A DNA stretch of 64,000 nucleotides from Pardosa pseudoannulata (lineage: Eukaryota; Arthropoda; Arachnida; Araneae; Lycosidae). The notes beneath the pieces are model-generated. The model saw only the letters and a list, made by a program, of their open reading frames with translations, ran no database searches and was not told the DNA's origin. A program made the translations under genes and the position numbers. Below are positions 37,188 to 48,000 of this stretch, in pieces. The stretch is taken from NCBI GenBank assembly GCA_032207245.1, contig CM063503.1, positions 56,857,517 to 56,921,516 on the forward strand. Reading direction: 5' to 3'. How positions within the stretch are numbered: position 1 is the first letter of the stretch; each line of letters begins with the position of its first letter.

Positions 37188-38096
37188 CATTGAAACCTCT
37201 GAGCGGCCACCCTTCCGTACCGAGAATATTTGGCCGCTTAGAGTGGTTGGCCGGGGCCATTGTGATCACGATACCCTTTGTTGGCCGCTCTGAAGGGTTT
37301 ATTTACAATTAATAAGATAATTACTATAATGCGTAATATAAACAAGTGTGACATTCCTTATGTAAACGAAATTTAAAACTTACCTAAAGAGAAAATAGAA
37401 CTTTATTTCATGCTTCACTTTTTTAAAAAGGCTAAAATGTGTTCTGTAGTCTTTGTACTCCTTCAAAATCGGATTATTTTCTTATAACTTTGTTGATTTC
37501 CATTCTTCCACAGTTGAATAATTCAGCTAACTTTCTTGCCGATTTGCTATTCTCATTTTCACGCAGAACTTCAATGCTCTGATTTAGTTAGAAAAATGCA
37601 TTTCGACATCGTTGCAACTCAGGTCACTGACCAACTAATGAAATAAACTTGTGTTAATGACATTTTTGCTGACATAGGTGCAATTTTTCCTTAACTTTAC
37701 CAATTGGAATTCCAAACAAAGACCCTAGGACACCTTCAACTCTCGATTGTCCAGTTCCTCCCTCAGTATCTGTAGATGGCGCAATAGGGATCCCCTATCT
37801 GAAGGGTGTAGGGAGAATACACAAGAGAACAGATTTAACCTTTCTTAAAAAGGGGGGAGGAGCGGGAATGGACTTAGTTATTCCTTTGTCTTAGATCCGA
37901 CCAAAAACCTGACCTTTAGTTTCTCAAAATTAAAGCATGGAGCGAGTAGTTTCCCGAAAAATGAAAGGGGCAATCCAACTTGGTGGTAGTTTAGAGGGAG
38001 TTGGGTGGCCGCTGATACAGGTTATTGTACCAGTAGGTACATGTGCCACGAGAAATATACCTTTTAGAAGGGTGGCCGCTCTGAGATATTTCACTG
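37188..38096. mobile_element. pogo/Tigger-like non-autonomous element, copy 1 (909 bp)
   Basis: It begins cattgaaacctctgagcggc and ends gccgctctgagatatttcac + tg, an inverted pair of about 26 bp with the CAGTGAAAC type of start. TA precedes the left end; the right flank reads CATA, so the TA duplication is imperfect there. The chance ORFs near 37937-38146 lie across its right end. It matches 43331-45986 along most of its length. Confidence 0.75.
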
Positions 38097-38611
38097 CATA
38101 CTGTAGCAGACTAATAGGCAAAACATTGGTGTATGTAGATTGTTAGATTTATTAGTCCTTAGAAATTTGTTCACCAAGAAAGATTTCCCTCAATGATGCC
38201 CCAAAACCATTACCAAATTTTATAGAATCTTACCTTTAGTTGAGATATAAAGACAATTTAGTTTAGATAAAAAAGACAAGACTTAAAATCCACATGCAGG
38301 TTTATTTATAAATATTACATTAAAAGACTGGTGAAACTGTACAGATGAGATACATGCGAATGGGTACGTCACAGATGAAAAATTTTACTTTTAATATTTT
38401 CAGGTAGTAAAAATACTAATTAAATTCTGTTACATAAACTTATGGTAAAAAACTATTGCACAATCTGACATAACTGTACGTTTTAGATTGTTGACACTAT
38501 GTAAGTCATTAAACCTTATAGTAAAGTTATAAAAATTTTAAAACCCTTAAAAATGTTACAAAAACAGTCCATCACCAAAAGTAAAGAAAATTTTTTCCAG
38601 TTTATTGTTGC

Positions 38612-39086
38612 TCAAATGTCCTCCATGTGAAATATAGGCTCATCAGATTCATTTCCTGATGAACTTCCTGCAGCGAATTCTCCATCAGGTGATTCGTTTC
38701 CATCCTGGTCTCTCATAGTTGCTACCTGCGGATTAGCTGCTGCTGCCTGTTGAACATTCCCATCATTGGTTGGTATTTCCTGATCATTGTTAGCTGCATT
38801 CCCATCATTGACTGGAACTTGCTGATCGTTAGCAGCAGCTGCTACTTCTTGTTGAGCATTCCCATCATTACCTCCTCCTAGTTGATAATGGCCTCCTCCT
38901 GCTGCTGCTGCTGCTGGAGCATTCTCATCATTACCTCCTCCTAGTTGATAATGACCGGCTGCTGCTGCTGGAGCATTCTCATCATTACCTCCTCCTAGTT
39001 GATAATGACCGGCTGCTGCTGCTGGAGCATTCCCATCAACACCTCTTCCTAGTTGATAACGATCGGCTGCTGCTGCAACTTCTTCG
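38612..39086 (-). CDS. uncharacterised gene, last exon with 18-residue tandem repeats
   Basis: 475 nt with acceptor cgttttctag and stop TGA at 38612-38614. The frame is open throughout. It starts EEVAAAADRYQLGRGVDGNA, then has repeats of the form APAAAAGHYQLGGGNDEN (18 residues, 54 bp). The remainder is a Gln/Asn/Ala-rich tract, an acidic Ser/Gly stretch (QDGNESPDGEFAAGSSSGN) and the end SDEPIFHMEDI. It is predicted to be disordered. The next tttatt on the plus strand (38302) could act as the poly(A) signal. Confidence 0.82.
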
Positions 39087-42000
39087 CTAGAAAACGAAAT
39101 ATAATTCAGCTAGAACTTAACCTGAAATTTCAGCTATGCTTTTAAATTTAAATCAAAAGAAAATCCGATAGTTTTATTGAATTCAAACATAAGGTACATT
39201 TTTCACCAAATGAGGTATCTAGCGGAATGACGCACTTATATTGAAGATTTTAATATGACAAATCTTATTTTAAGTGTGACATGTATCCCAGTACAGTACA
39301 AAGGGGTTAACTTTTTTGAACTGTTAAAGGCCAATTTAAACAAGAGTTCTATTAAATATAGATTATATAAACCATGAAAACTGGTAAAATAAGCTTGGAA
39401 CTTGTTTATGCAGATTGGGGCATGAAGTGTAGAAAGTCTTTTGGCGTTAACATAATTTAGAATTCATATTTGATATTAAACTGCATCTTTTTGAATAAGT
39501 ATCAACTTTAAAAAACGCATTAAGGAAGAAACTTTAAATTCTTCCCATTCAGGTTTCATAATCAAATCTCAAGAAATACTGATAAAGCAGATGATTGAAA
39601 AGGAAAAACCATAACTTAAAATGAAAATCATGGCCTAAAACAAGATCAGACTACAGATAGGTACTATAAAAGCAGTTGCACTTTATCCTCTCTAAATCTT
39701 TAGACTACAGAAAATCATAATTAAAAAATTTAATAAAAATTGAAATCTAGAATTTATAAACAAAGTTAATCCCTCTTAGTAAATCCTTTTAAAATTAAAT
39801 TATTAAATTTAATTGTCAATATGAAAGCAAACAAATATTGTTCAAAAGTATGATATAAAAAAATACTTTTCAAGTATTTCTCGGATTTCCGCCATTGATT
39901 TATGGGATTGCAGGAAGAGTGGCATACACGGATCATCAAATATTTCTTGCTCTTCAAAGAGACTAGAAAAGAAAGGCGAAAGATTTATATACATTGATAT
40001 AAAAGTAATTACTTAATTTATGTTAATAGTAAAAAAAGAAAATTATAAATTTTTTTAAAACGTAACTACTGATCTGAGAAGTTTTCAGCATAATTTAAGT
40101 TTATCGTAATTTCAGGTACATGAGCCCCCTTGGCGTACACGCTGGTCTCAAGAGAAAATGGAAGTTCACAGCTATCGGCTCTAAACCATTTCTCGTTGAC
40201 TCAACAATTTACCTTGAAGGCTGAATTTTACTTACTGGCAGATACCTACTACTGTATAGTTCATTTCTCTAAAGAAGTCTTGTAAAACAAGCCAGGCTGA
40301 AAGACCAGTCCAAGAATCTTAGACTTTTTTTCAATTCGTGAAACCCGGTTATTTCGAATGGGTAGGGTGATGACTCTATACCGATTTGGTTTTGAGCGCT
40401 AGGTCTACTTTTTGATACGTTAGCTAATGAGACCGAAACCCACTGCTTAAAGAAAATTCCGAACGGTTACGAATATCCACTTCAAGAGCGGGATACCAAC
40501 ACATGGACTCTGGTACTGAAGAGCAGCGTCCTACCATTTTGCATCATCCAGTTCTTTCGGTACCGGAGTACCGGGTTCGTATCCAGCTACTGGAAGGCAA
40601 GTTCATTACTATTGGAAATCTAAGTCTGTCTGTCGCCTTAGTCCTCGTCTTGCAAAAAATTGGCAATTGTGCCCCAAACCTTCGGACTTCCAGCGCCGGA
40701 TGAATTTATAGTCAACATTAAGTTTTCTAGCTGCAGCCGGATTTATAAATTTCAGTCGGTAAAGTGTGAAAGACTAATAGAGGCATAACTATCGAGTTAT
40801 ATTTTTTGGACTCGTTTTTTGGTTTAGTTTGGAGCGCTACAGTCCGTTTTGCCCACGAGATATTGAGACTGGGACCTACTACTTAAAGCTGATTCCGAAC
40901 ATCCACGCCAGCAGCGGATTCGTACCCGCGAACTCTGGTACCGAATAACAGCCCTACTATCCGGCCATCGTTCGACTTTTTGGACTGGTAAAAGGTTTGG
41001 TTTGGAGAGCTACGGTCTACTTTTTGCAACACGAGGGATAATGAGGCCGGCTTTAAGCAGTAGGTACAAGCCGATTCCGAACGGCTACGAACATCCATGC
41101 CATTGTAGGATTCAAACCCATGAACTCCGGTTCCGAAGGCCAGCACCCTAACCATTCGGCCATCGTTCGGCGGGCTGTTAAGAGGAGACTAAACGATGGC
41201 CGATTGGTTAGGGTGCTGGCCTTTGGTACCGGAGTTCGTATCCCACAGTGGCATGAATGTTCGTAGACGTTCTGTATCGGCTTTAAGCTGTAGGTCTCGG
41301 TCTCATTAGCCCTCGTGTTGCAAAAAGTAGACCGTAGCACTCCAAACCCTACTAAACTGTTGAAATTAGATAACCGGGTACTAGTTTTGCATCCCCTGTC
41401 ATCATGGAATGCATAAACCATGACAGTTACACATACTTTCCACTCTAAACGTAGCAATAGCAAAAAACTGAAATCTCCGCTTCTTTCGTAATACGTCAGT
41501 GAAAATCTTGTCTAAATAACATATCTACAAATGTTTTGTACGCTAGTTAACACAAATCGCTATGTAGCACAATTAAATTCTCACTTTACGTTTTACTTGT
41601 TTTGGTTGAAATAGCAATTAAGTTAATATACCAAGATTCCAATCTAAACTTAAATTTTAAAAATATTTTATAAAGTTATTTTCCTAATAAAGTATCTCAA
41701 ATACGACACAAAATGCCAACCTAAAATTTGCCACTCTGGCCAAAGGTCCAGTTTTCACAGGATTCTAGGGCCGCCTATGAGGAATAAAATACCTTCAGAA
41801 ATGCCGATCCAGCAGATAAGCCACGGATGTCAATTTTCAACTTTGAAACACTTCAACTGCGGCTTATCCACCTAAAATTACTTATTTTCTTTTAATATTA
41901 AATAAACTAGTAAGATTATATAGGTTATTTGCTAACAAAAGCCATAGGAATAAAGTAATAAGCTAACAAATACCCTTTAATATCCTAACAGGGTGTAACA

Positions 42001-45000
42001 TACAATTATAAGTAGTGCAATTTTGCTTTTCATGCACGATCAAATGCTCAGATTTACAAACTTTAGGTCTCAAAACTCAAAACTTTCGTACAAGTAGTTT
42101 ACACAGTTTTGAACAAGTAAAATTTCAATCCATTCCATAGGACAGGAATGGGCTAACTCCAGCCAGCGGATAGAATTTTTAGTTGCCGGTCCGAGGCAAA
42201 TCAAAATATATATTCATGTATTATATATCCATCTCCTTTTCTACTGTGCTTAATTATATCCCAAATGTATTATCTTATGCCCAGAAGATCAGCGGTATAT
42301 TTACTTATACGTGAAGAAGTGTTTTCAACTTTGAATCTTAAAAAGAATAATTTCAGAAGTAGACTGACAGATGTACCGATTTTAAATTTTTGTATCATAA
42401 CATTCTTATTACTGTTTTATTTCCTTTATTTTTATCAAATGCTTGTTTTTTACAAACTTTAGGTCTCTTTTCGTTTTTAGTATAGTTCATACCGTTAGGA
42501 CAGGAATGGGTGTATTAATTGGGGAATTTTTAGTTGCGGCCGACGCAATCTTTTATATTTTCTCATTATTACATCTTTTTTTCTCTTTTATTTATTGTTA
42601 TCTTAATCTACAATTTATTATCTTCTACTGTGAGATAGGTATATTCACTTTTAATCTTAGAAGTGTTTTTCAGAAGTAGAGTATTTTCACAGAAGTAGAC
42701 TGACAGATGTACCGATTTTAAGGGATGATGCTAAAGGTCCATCTCACTTCGAACCTCAGTATAAGGAACTTTTAAAAATGAAATGGCAATTTTATTCATC
42801 TCATTGACGTTATTAAACCGTTAGGTACTTGTATATTGTTTATAAAATTTTAGAATAATTTATCTTGGTCCGCCAAACTTATTTTCTTCCGATTTCGCCC
42901 GCGGCCGAAAACGTTTGCCCATCCCTGCCCTAGAGGCTCTTAAATTGTTAAAATCTCATGACCGGGAAATTGGCTGATATTTTTCTTTGTATTCAATTAT
43001 GCTATTGCAACTAAGTATTTCTCGGAGCGTATGTAAGCGATTTGAAACAATATACTTTGCAACTACACCCATGCGTGTTTCAGTATAATATTAGTGTAAT
43101 TTTAAATACATACTTTTTACAATACTCATGCAAGAGAGGTACTTTTGCATTCAAACTGTCATAACCCTCTTCCTCGCGAGCTTCATGAAATGGCAGAGGT
43201 GGCACATCTACACTGGAAAAAATTCGAAATTTCACAATATAAATACAACTTTTATAGACTGCAGAAATCTGAAGCATGAGAATAATTACAAAACCTTTCC
43301 CGAGCTACATTTGCTAGTATTTATAGATCCCAGTGAAACTTCTGAGCGGCCACCCCACCTTTCAGAGAATATTTGGCCGCTCTGAAGGGTTTTACAAGAT
43401 AATTGCTATAATGCGTAATATTAACAAGTCTGACATATATTCCTTATTTAAAATGAAATTGAAAACTTATCTAAAGAGAAAATAGTACTTTATTTTATGC
43501 TCACATTTTTTTAAAGGCTACAATTTGTGCGTTTTAAGTTTTCACTTCTAACAACAATTTTTAAGTTCATTTTTTTACTTTAAAGGCAGAAAATTAGTCT
43601 TCGTATTCCTTGAAAATCAAATTTTTTTCCTTTAATGACCTCGTTGATTTGCGTTCTTCCGCAAATGGATAATTCAACAACTTGCCGATTTGCCATTTTC
43701 ATATTCAAGCAGCTTCAATGCGCTGCTCGAGATTCAGGAAAACGCGTTTCGACATAGTTGCAACTCTAATCACTGACAAACTAATGAAATGGAATTGGCG
43801 TGGATGACATTTTTGCTGACAGGTGCAATTCTTCCTTTACTGTACGTATTGGGATTCGAAACAAAGGCCCTAGGATACCTGCAACGCCTGATTGTCCAGT
43901 TCCTCCCTCAATTTCTATGGGTGGTGCAATAGGGATTCCCTATCTGAAGGGTGTGAGGAGAATATTCTCTCAGGAAGATTTCGCAACAGTACTCCCGTCG
44001 CTCAGCTCTCGTACCTGACTTCCCTGGGTCAAGTCCTCTAAGTCAGATTACTGTAGATGCATGGAATGAGACATAACTGATATATTGCAACACGATATTG
44101 AGGACAAGAATCGAAGTTAAGTTAGGAGATGTAACAATTAGTTTATAATAAGCTAAGGTTCACGAGTTCAGAGAAGGCGAGAATAACACAAGTTTAGGTT
44201 GACAATAAGTACAAGCTTAGGTAAACAATTTAAGAATATTCAAGGTAGATACATACTGAGATAAGATAATGTTTAAGTAAAAGACAATTTTTTGTATTAA
44301 GATTAAAACATAAGTAGATAGAAGCATAAAGAAGCATAGTAAATTTAGAACCGATAGTCCAAGGGATCCAGCTAAGTGCTAAGAAGAATTTGGTTGGTTC
44401 TTGAGGGCCAATAGAATTTGTGCATCATAAGGCAGGTTCCCCCTTAGGGAGAACCCCCGGGAGAGACTCCCTGGGCACTAGACTTTAGAAATCACGGTTG
44501 ATCAGAGGACCTAACCAATTGCAGGACAGCTTACAAAAAAGGAACGGGCCAATCATAGGAAAGATTACAATGACAACAGAGTCTAGACTAGTTTTTCCAA
44601 AGTTTGGTGCGTTGTGGTCAAACTGTTTTAAGTTTCACTTACTAACAAAAACATAAATGTTATTTTTTATGAAAATGGGCTATCTATCAAATGAGTTAAT
44701 AAGAGATAAAAAAAATGAGTTAAGAGATAAATACAACATTACTTGTAAATATTTTACAGTTGAAATATTCAATGAAGTATTTACCTTATTTTCTCAATAA
44801 ATTAACTTATTTACTAGGTAAGATTTCCGTGCAATATAATTTACATGTATTTGCACACTAGATATTAAATATATAAAAATTCTTGATTTTCTTAAATTTT
44901 TAAGAGATACTTTAAGTTTAAGTTTACTTCGTGAAACTTATTTTGTAGAAAACAGCATTTCTCAATCTTTGTACTACTTCATTTAAAAAGCTAGGAAAAT

Positions 45001-48000
45001 TTGCTTCTAATATTTAAAATGTTCTTAAAATAAAATAAGGGTCGATGTAAATCAAATTCAAAGGTTATTCAGACTGACAACACCCATATCATTCTTTCAA
45101 CTTAACAGATAATAAATATCAACTAAACTGTATAATATTTCAATACTCAGTTTGACAATAAAAACGGTCCTTACACAAGTTACAATCAAACGTGTTAATG
45201 AAAGGTCAAATATGTCAAAATAAAAATATCAAAACCAATGCCCTTATAATCTATTTCATAAAATAGAAGAAAAAGGCTACTTTTGTAAAGCCTCACTTTA
45301 ATAACGTTGATTATAAGTTTTGAATCACCAAATACATAGAAAAATGAAGACAAACTAATGCATTCAAGGGTTACTAGGATGTCTTCAAAACCTAAGCAAA
45401 TCTGATTGGTTAGGTCCGCTGATTAACCGCGATTTAGAAATCACGGTTAATCAGCGGACTAGACCTTAGGTCTAGTCTCCCTGGGCCAAGCCCTCTAGTA
45501 CTGGAGTTTCTATCCCTGGTAATGCATCAGTCTGAGTATTAGTTGGCATGACAATTACAAAGAGATAAGAGTGCAGGGGAAAAAAAGAAAATGCTTGAGT
45601 TTAGGCGAGAAAATTAAAGCACAATAGGTGATAAAACGAGAGATCAGCTTTAAAATCGTGAACTCCAAAGAATACGAAAGAGATAACAGATTTAATGTTT
45701 TTAAGAAAGGGGGGACCGCGGGAATAGACTTCGCAAATTATTCCTGGGTCTTATATCCGCCCATAAAACTAACATAGAGTTTTCCGCTCAAAATTAAAGC
45801 ATTGAGAGAGTAGAATTTCCCGAAAAATGAAACTGGCAATCTCACTCTGCGGCCGTTTAGAGAGGGTCGGGTGGCCGCTAATACAGATTTTACCATTAGG
45901 TCTGAGTCGAAAAATCTGCCATGAAAAATTGGCCGTTTAGAAAGGTGGCCGTCATACAGGGGTGGCCGCTCTGAGAAGTTTCACTGTACAAGAAATTAAG
46001 TCTTGTATTTGTTATAAGATTCCAAATATACTAAGTTTAAATCCAAGTTTTCCAAAACCTTGAACCTAGAAAGCATGAAGTATTTCAATGCAACAGCGTG
46101 TGAAAATTTACTCATACCAATTCAATCACTACATTTTAACAATTTTATAACTAATTTTGTATAATGTTAAGTATCGCTCGAATAATTAGATTTTGCGAAC
46201 TTAACCAGAAATAAATTAGGCTTACTTACCTTTGGCTCTCTCAATGCGATTCCACAACTGAAGCTGCATCTCACAAACAAATACTGGGGATTTTCACAAA
46301 AAATTGCTATGGTTTAAGATAATCTGAATAGATTTAACATTCATTGTACGCCTCATTAAGCACGGACACGACACACCTAATCGGATCAAAAATGTAAAAA
46401 CAAAATTTTAATTGTCTAGAGTCCCGGAAAACACAAGCTGAGTTGTCACGATCTCCTTTGCTTTTTCGTATAATTTTAGTTACTTTTGAGCACCACACAG
46501 TGCTGTCTTGCTACACGAGGGCTAATGAGACAAGGATGTACTACTGAAAGTAAATTCCGAACGGGCAAACACCCAAGCCAGTAGTGGGATTCGAACCCAC
46601 GAAGTCCAGTACTGAAAAATAGCGCCCTAACCAGTCTGCCATCGTTCGGTTTTATACGATATTGTGTTTTATAGAACTAATAGTGCTATACATTACTCAT
46701 GACTTGATTTATGAGCCACCGAAAATTATCAAATATTGTTAAAAATTAACCTAAAGATAGTGTTTAAATGATTGTCAAAAATGGCGAGCTTTCTTATTTT
46801 GAAATACAGATTCCAAAACGAAAGCTAAAAAAAATGACGCGAATCTGAACAGGAGTTTACTTTTTCTTATTTATTAAATTAAAACTACACGTGATTAGTT
46901 ATTTTTTTAGATTAAGACACGGGTCAAAATGAACAGCAGTGAAAAATTACATTAGTATCGATAATTAATGTTTCTGGCTATTACCTTAGTAATCATTTGA
47001 AAAAATATTGAAATTATTTGTCATCTGTAAATCTTATCTACTGAATTACTTCATGAGTACGGCCCTCAGTTTTGCACTATTTTTGTGTCCGTGATATTTC
47101 CAGGCTAGAGTGTTCCAACAAAATGCCCCAAGGTTGAAAAAGCATTCCGAATACACCTGGGAAATTTGGTTTCTCATTCTAAATATCGCATGACAGTAAC
47201 AGATTACTGTAACGAGATAATTTCATAACTAGTTTGTAACTTCCTTTAAAAAAAAAAAGGTACAATTTCCGTCTTGTAAAATTATAAGTTACCGTTAAGA
47301 GGTTATTCATATGCTTTTATTTCTGAACTATTATACGTGATAAATGCGAAATCAATAAATTCCTGCTCTTTGGTCAACATTTTGGGTACATCAGGGATAC
47401 TTTGACCAGGACCTATTTGTTAAAATGGAACGTCTAGAAATTTACGTCTAACAAAAGAACGTCTACCATACACAAGTTCTTTAAAAAAGTGACTGGGATG
47501 TTTAATGTAAAAGGCTTTGTAATCCCACATAGCATTTAATGTAGAAACATCAAAGCTGAAAGGCTGATAGCCAAGTTAATAGTTAAACTTACCCAGGATG
47601 GCGAGATGCCATGAACTGGACGAAATCCTGAAATTCCTGAATTGGACGGCGGGTTCTGAAGAAGAGTCTTGAAAAACGAGGAGTGGTCGACTGAAAAGCA
47701 GAATTTTAAAAAGGATAAGAATTTTTTTTTCTTTTTTAATTTAAAGAAAGATTTTGTTACTTACAATTTTACTTACTTGGGTTTGTATCCCAAACCTTAC
47801 TTCAGGTCCAAAAACATCGCTGTCGACTATCATGTGGTCAAAAATTGTGGTAATCAGAGTCTGTTAAAATGTGAAGTCATTTAGTATGTCATTTATATAT
47901 ATACACAAGTTTATATATTATTTCTATTAAATACAAAAAATCTTGGAAATTTTGTTTTATAGATAGTAAGCAAAAATTCTGTAACAACTTTGTCAATCGC

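Larger units (their letters stand above)
43331..45986. mobile_element. pogo/Tigger-like non-autonomous element, copy 2, with 1.7 kb insertion
   Basis: The left end cagtgaaacttctgagcggc and right end gccgctctgagaagtttcac + tg are inverted; TA follows the right end. Its outer parts match copy 1 (37188-38096): gggattcgaaacaaaggccc on the left and cgaaaaatgaaact..ggcaat on the right. Relative to copy 1 it has an extra segment of about 1.7 kb, roughly 43968-45672. Confidence 0.75.

Noticed and set aside
37937..38146. Overlapping plus and minus ORFs of 63-69 residues
   Set aside because: They lie across the right part and terminal repeat of the pogo-like MITE.
41192..41250. A true tRNA gene at the SINE heads (A and B boxes)
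   Set aside because: No cloverleaf can be closed, the 3' half is replaced by SINE body, and the same head recurs in many copies. It is a tRNA-derived SINE, not a tRNA gene.
40503..41463. ORFs of 66-136 residues in the SINE cluster
   Set aside because: They are frames through the SINE bodies and promoters. The same peptides appear wherever a SINE copy occurs.
47768..47851. Candidate minus-strand exon TLITTIFDHMIVDSDVFGPE with good splice sites
   Set aside because: It is open in only one frame, and that phase fits neither the 48162-48249 exon nor the 47593-47690 exon, whereas those two join directly in phase. An alternative-exon role cannot be excluded.
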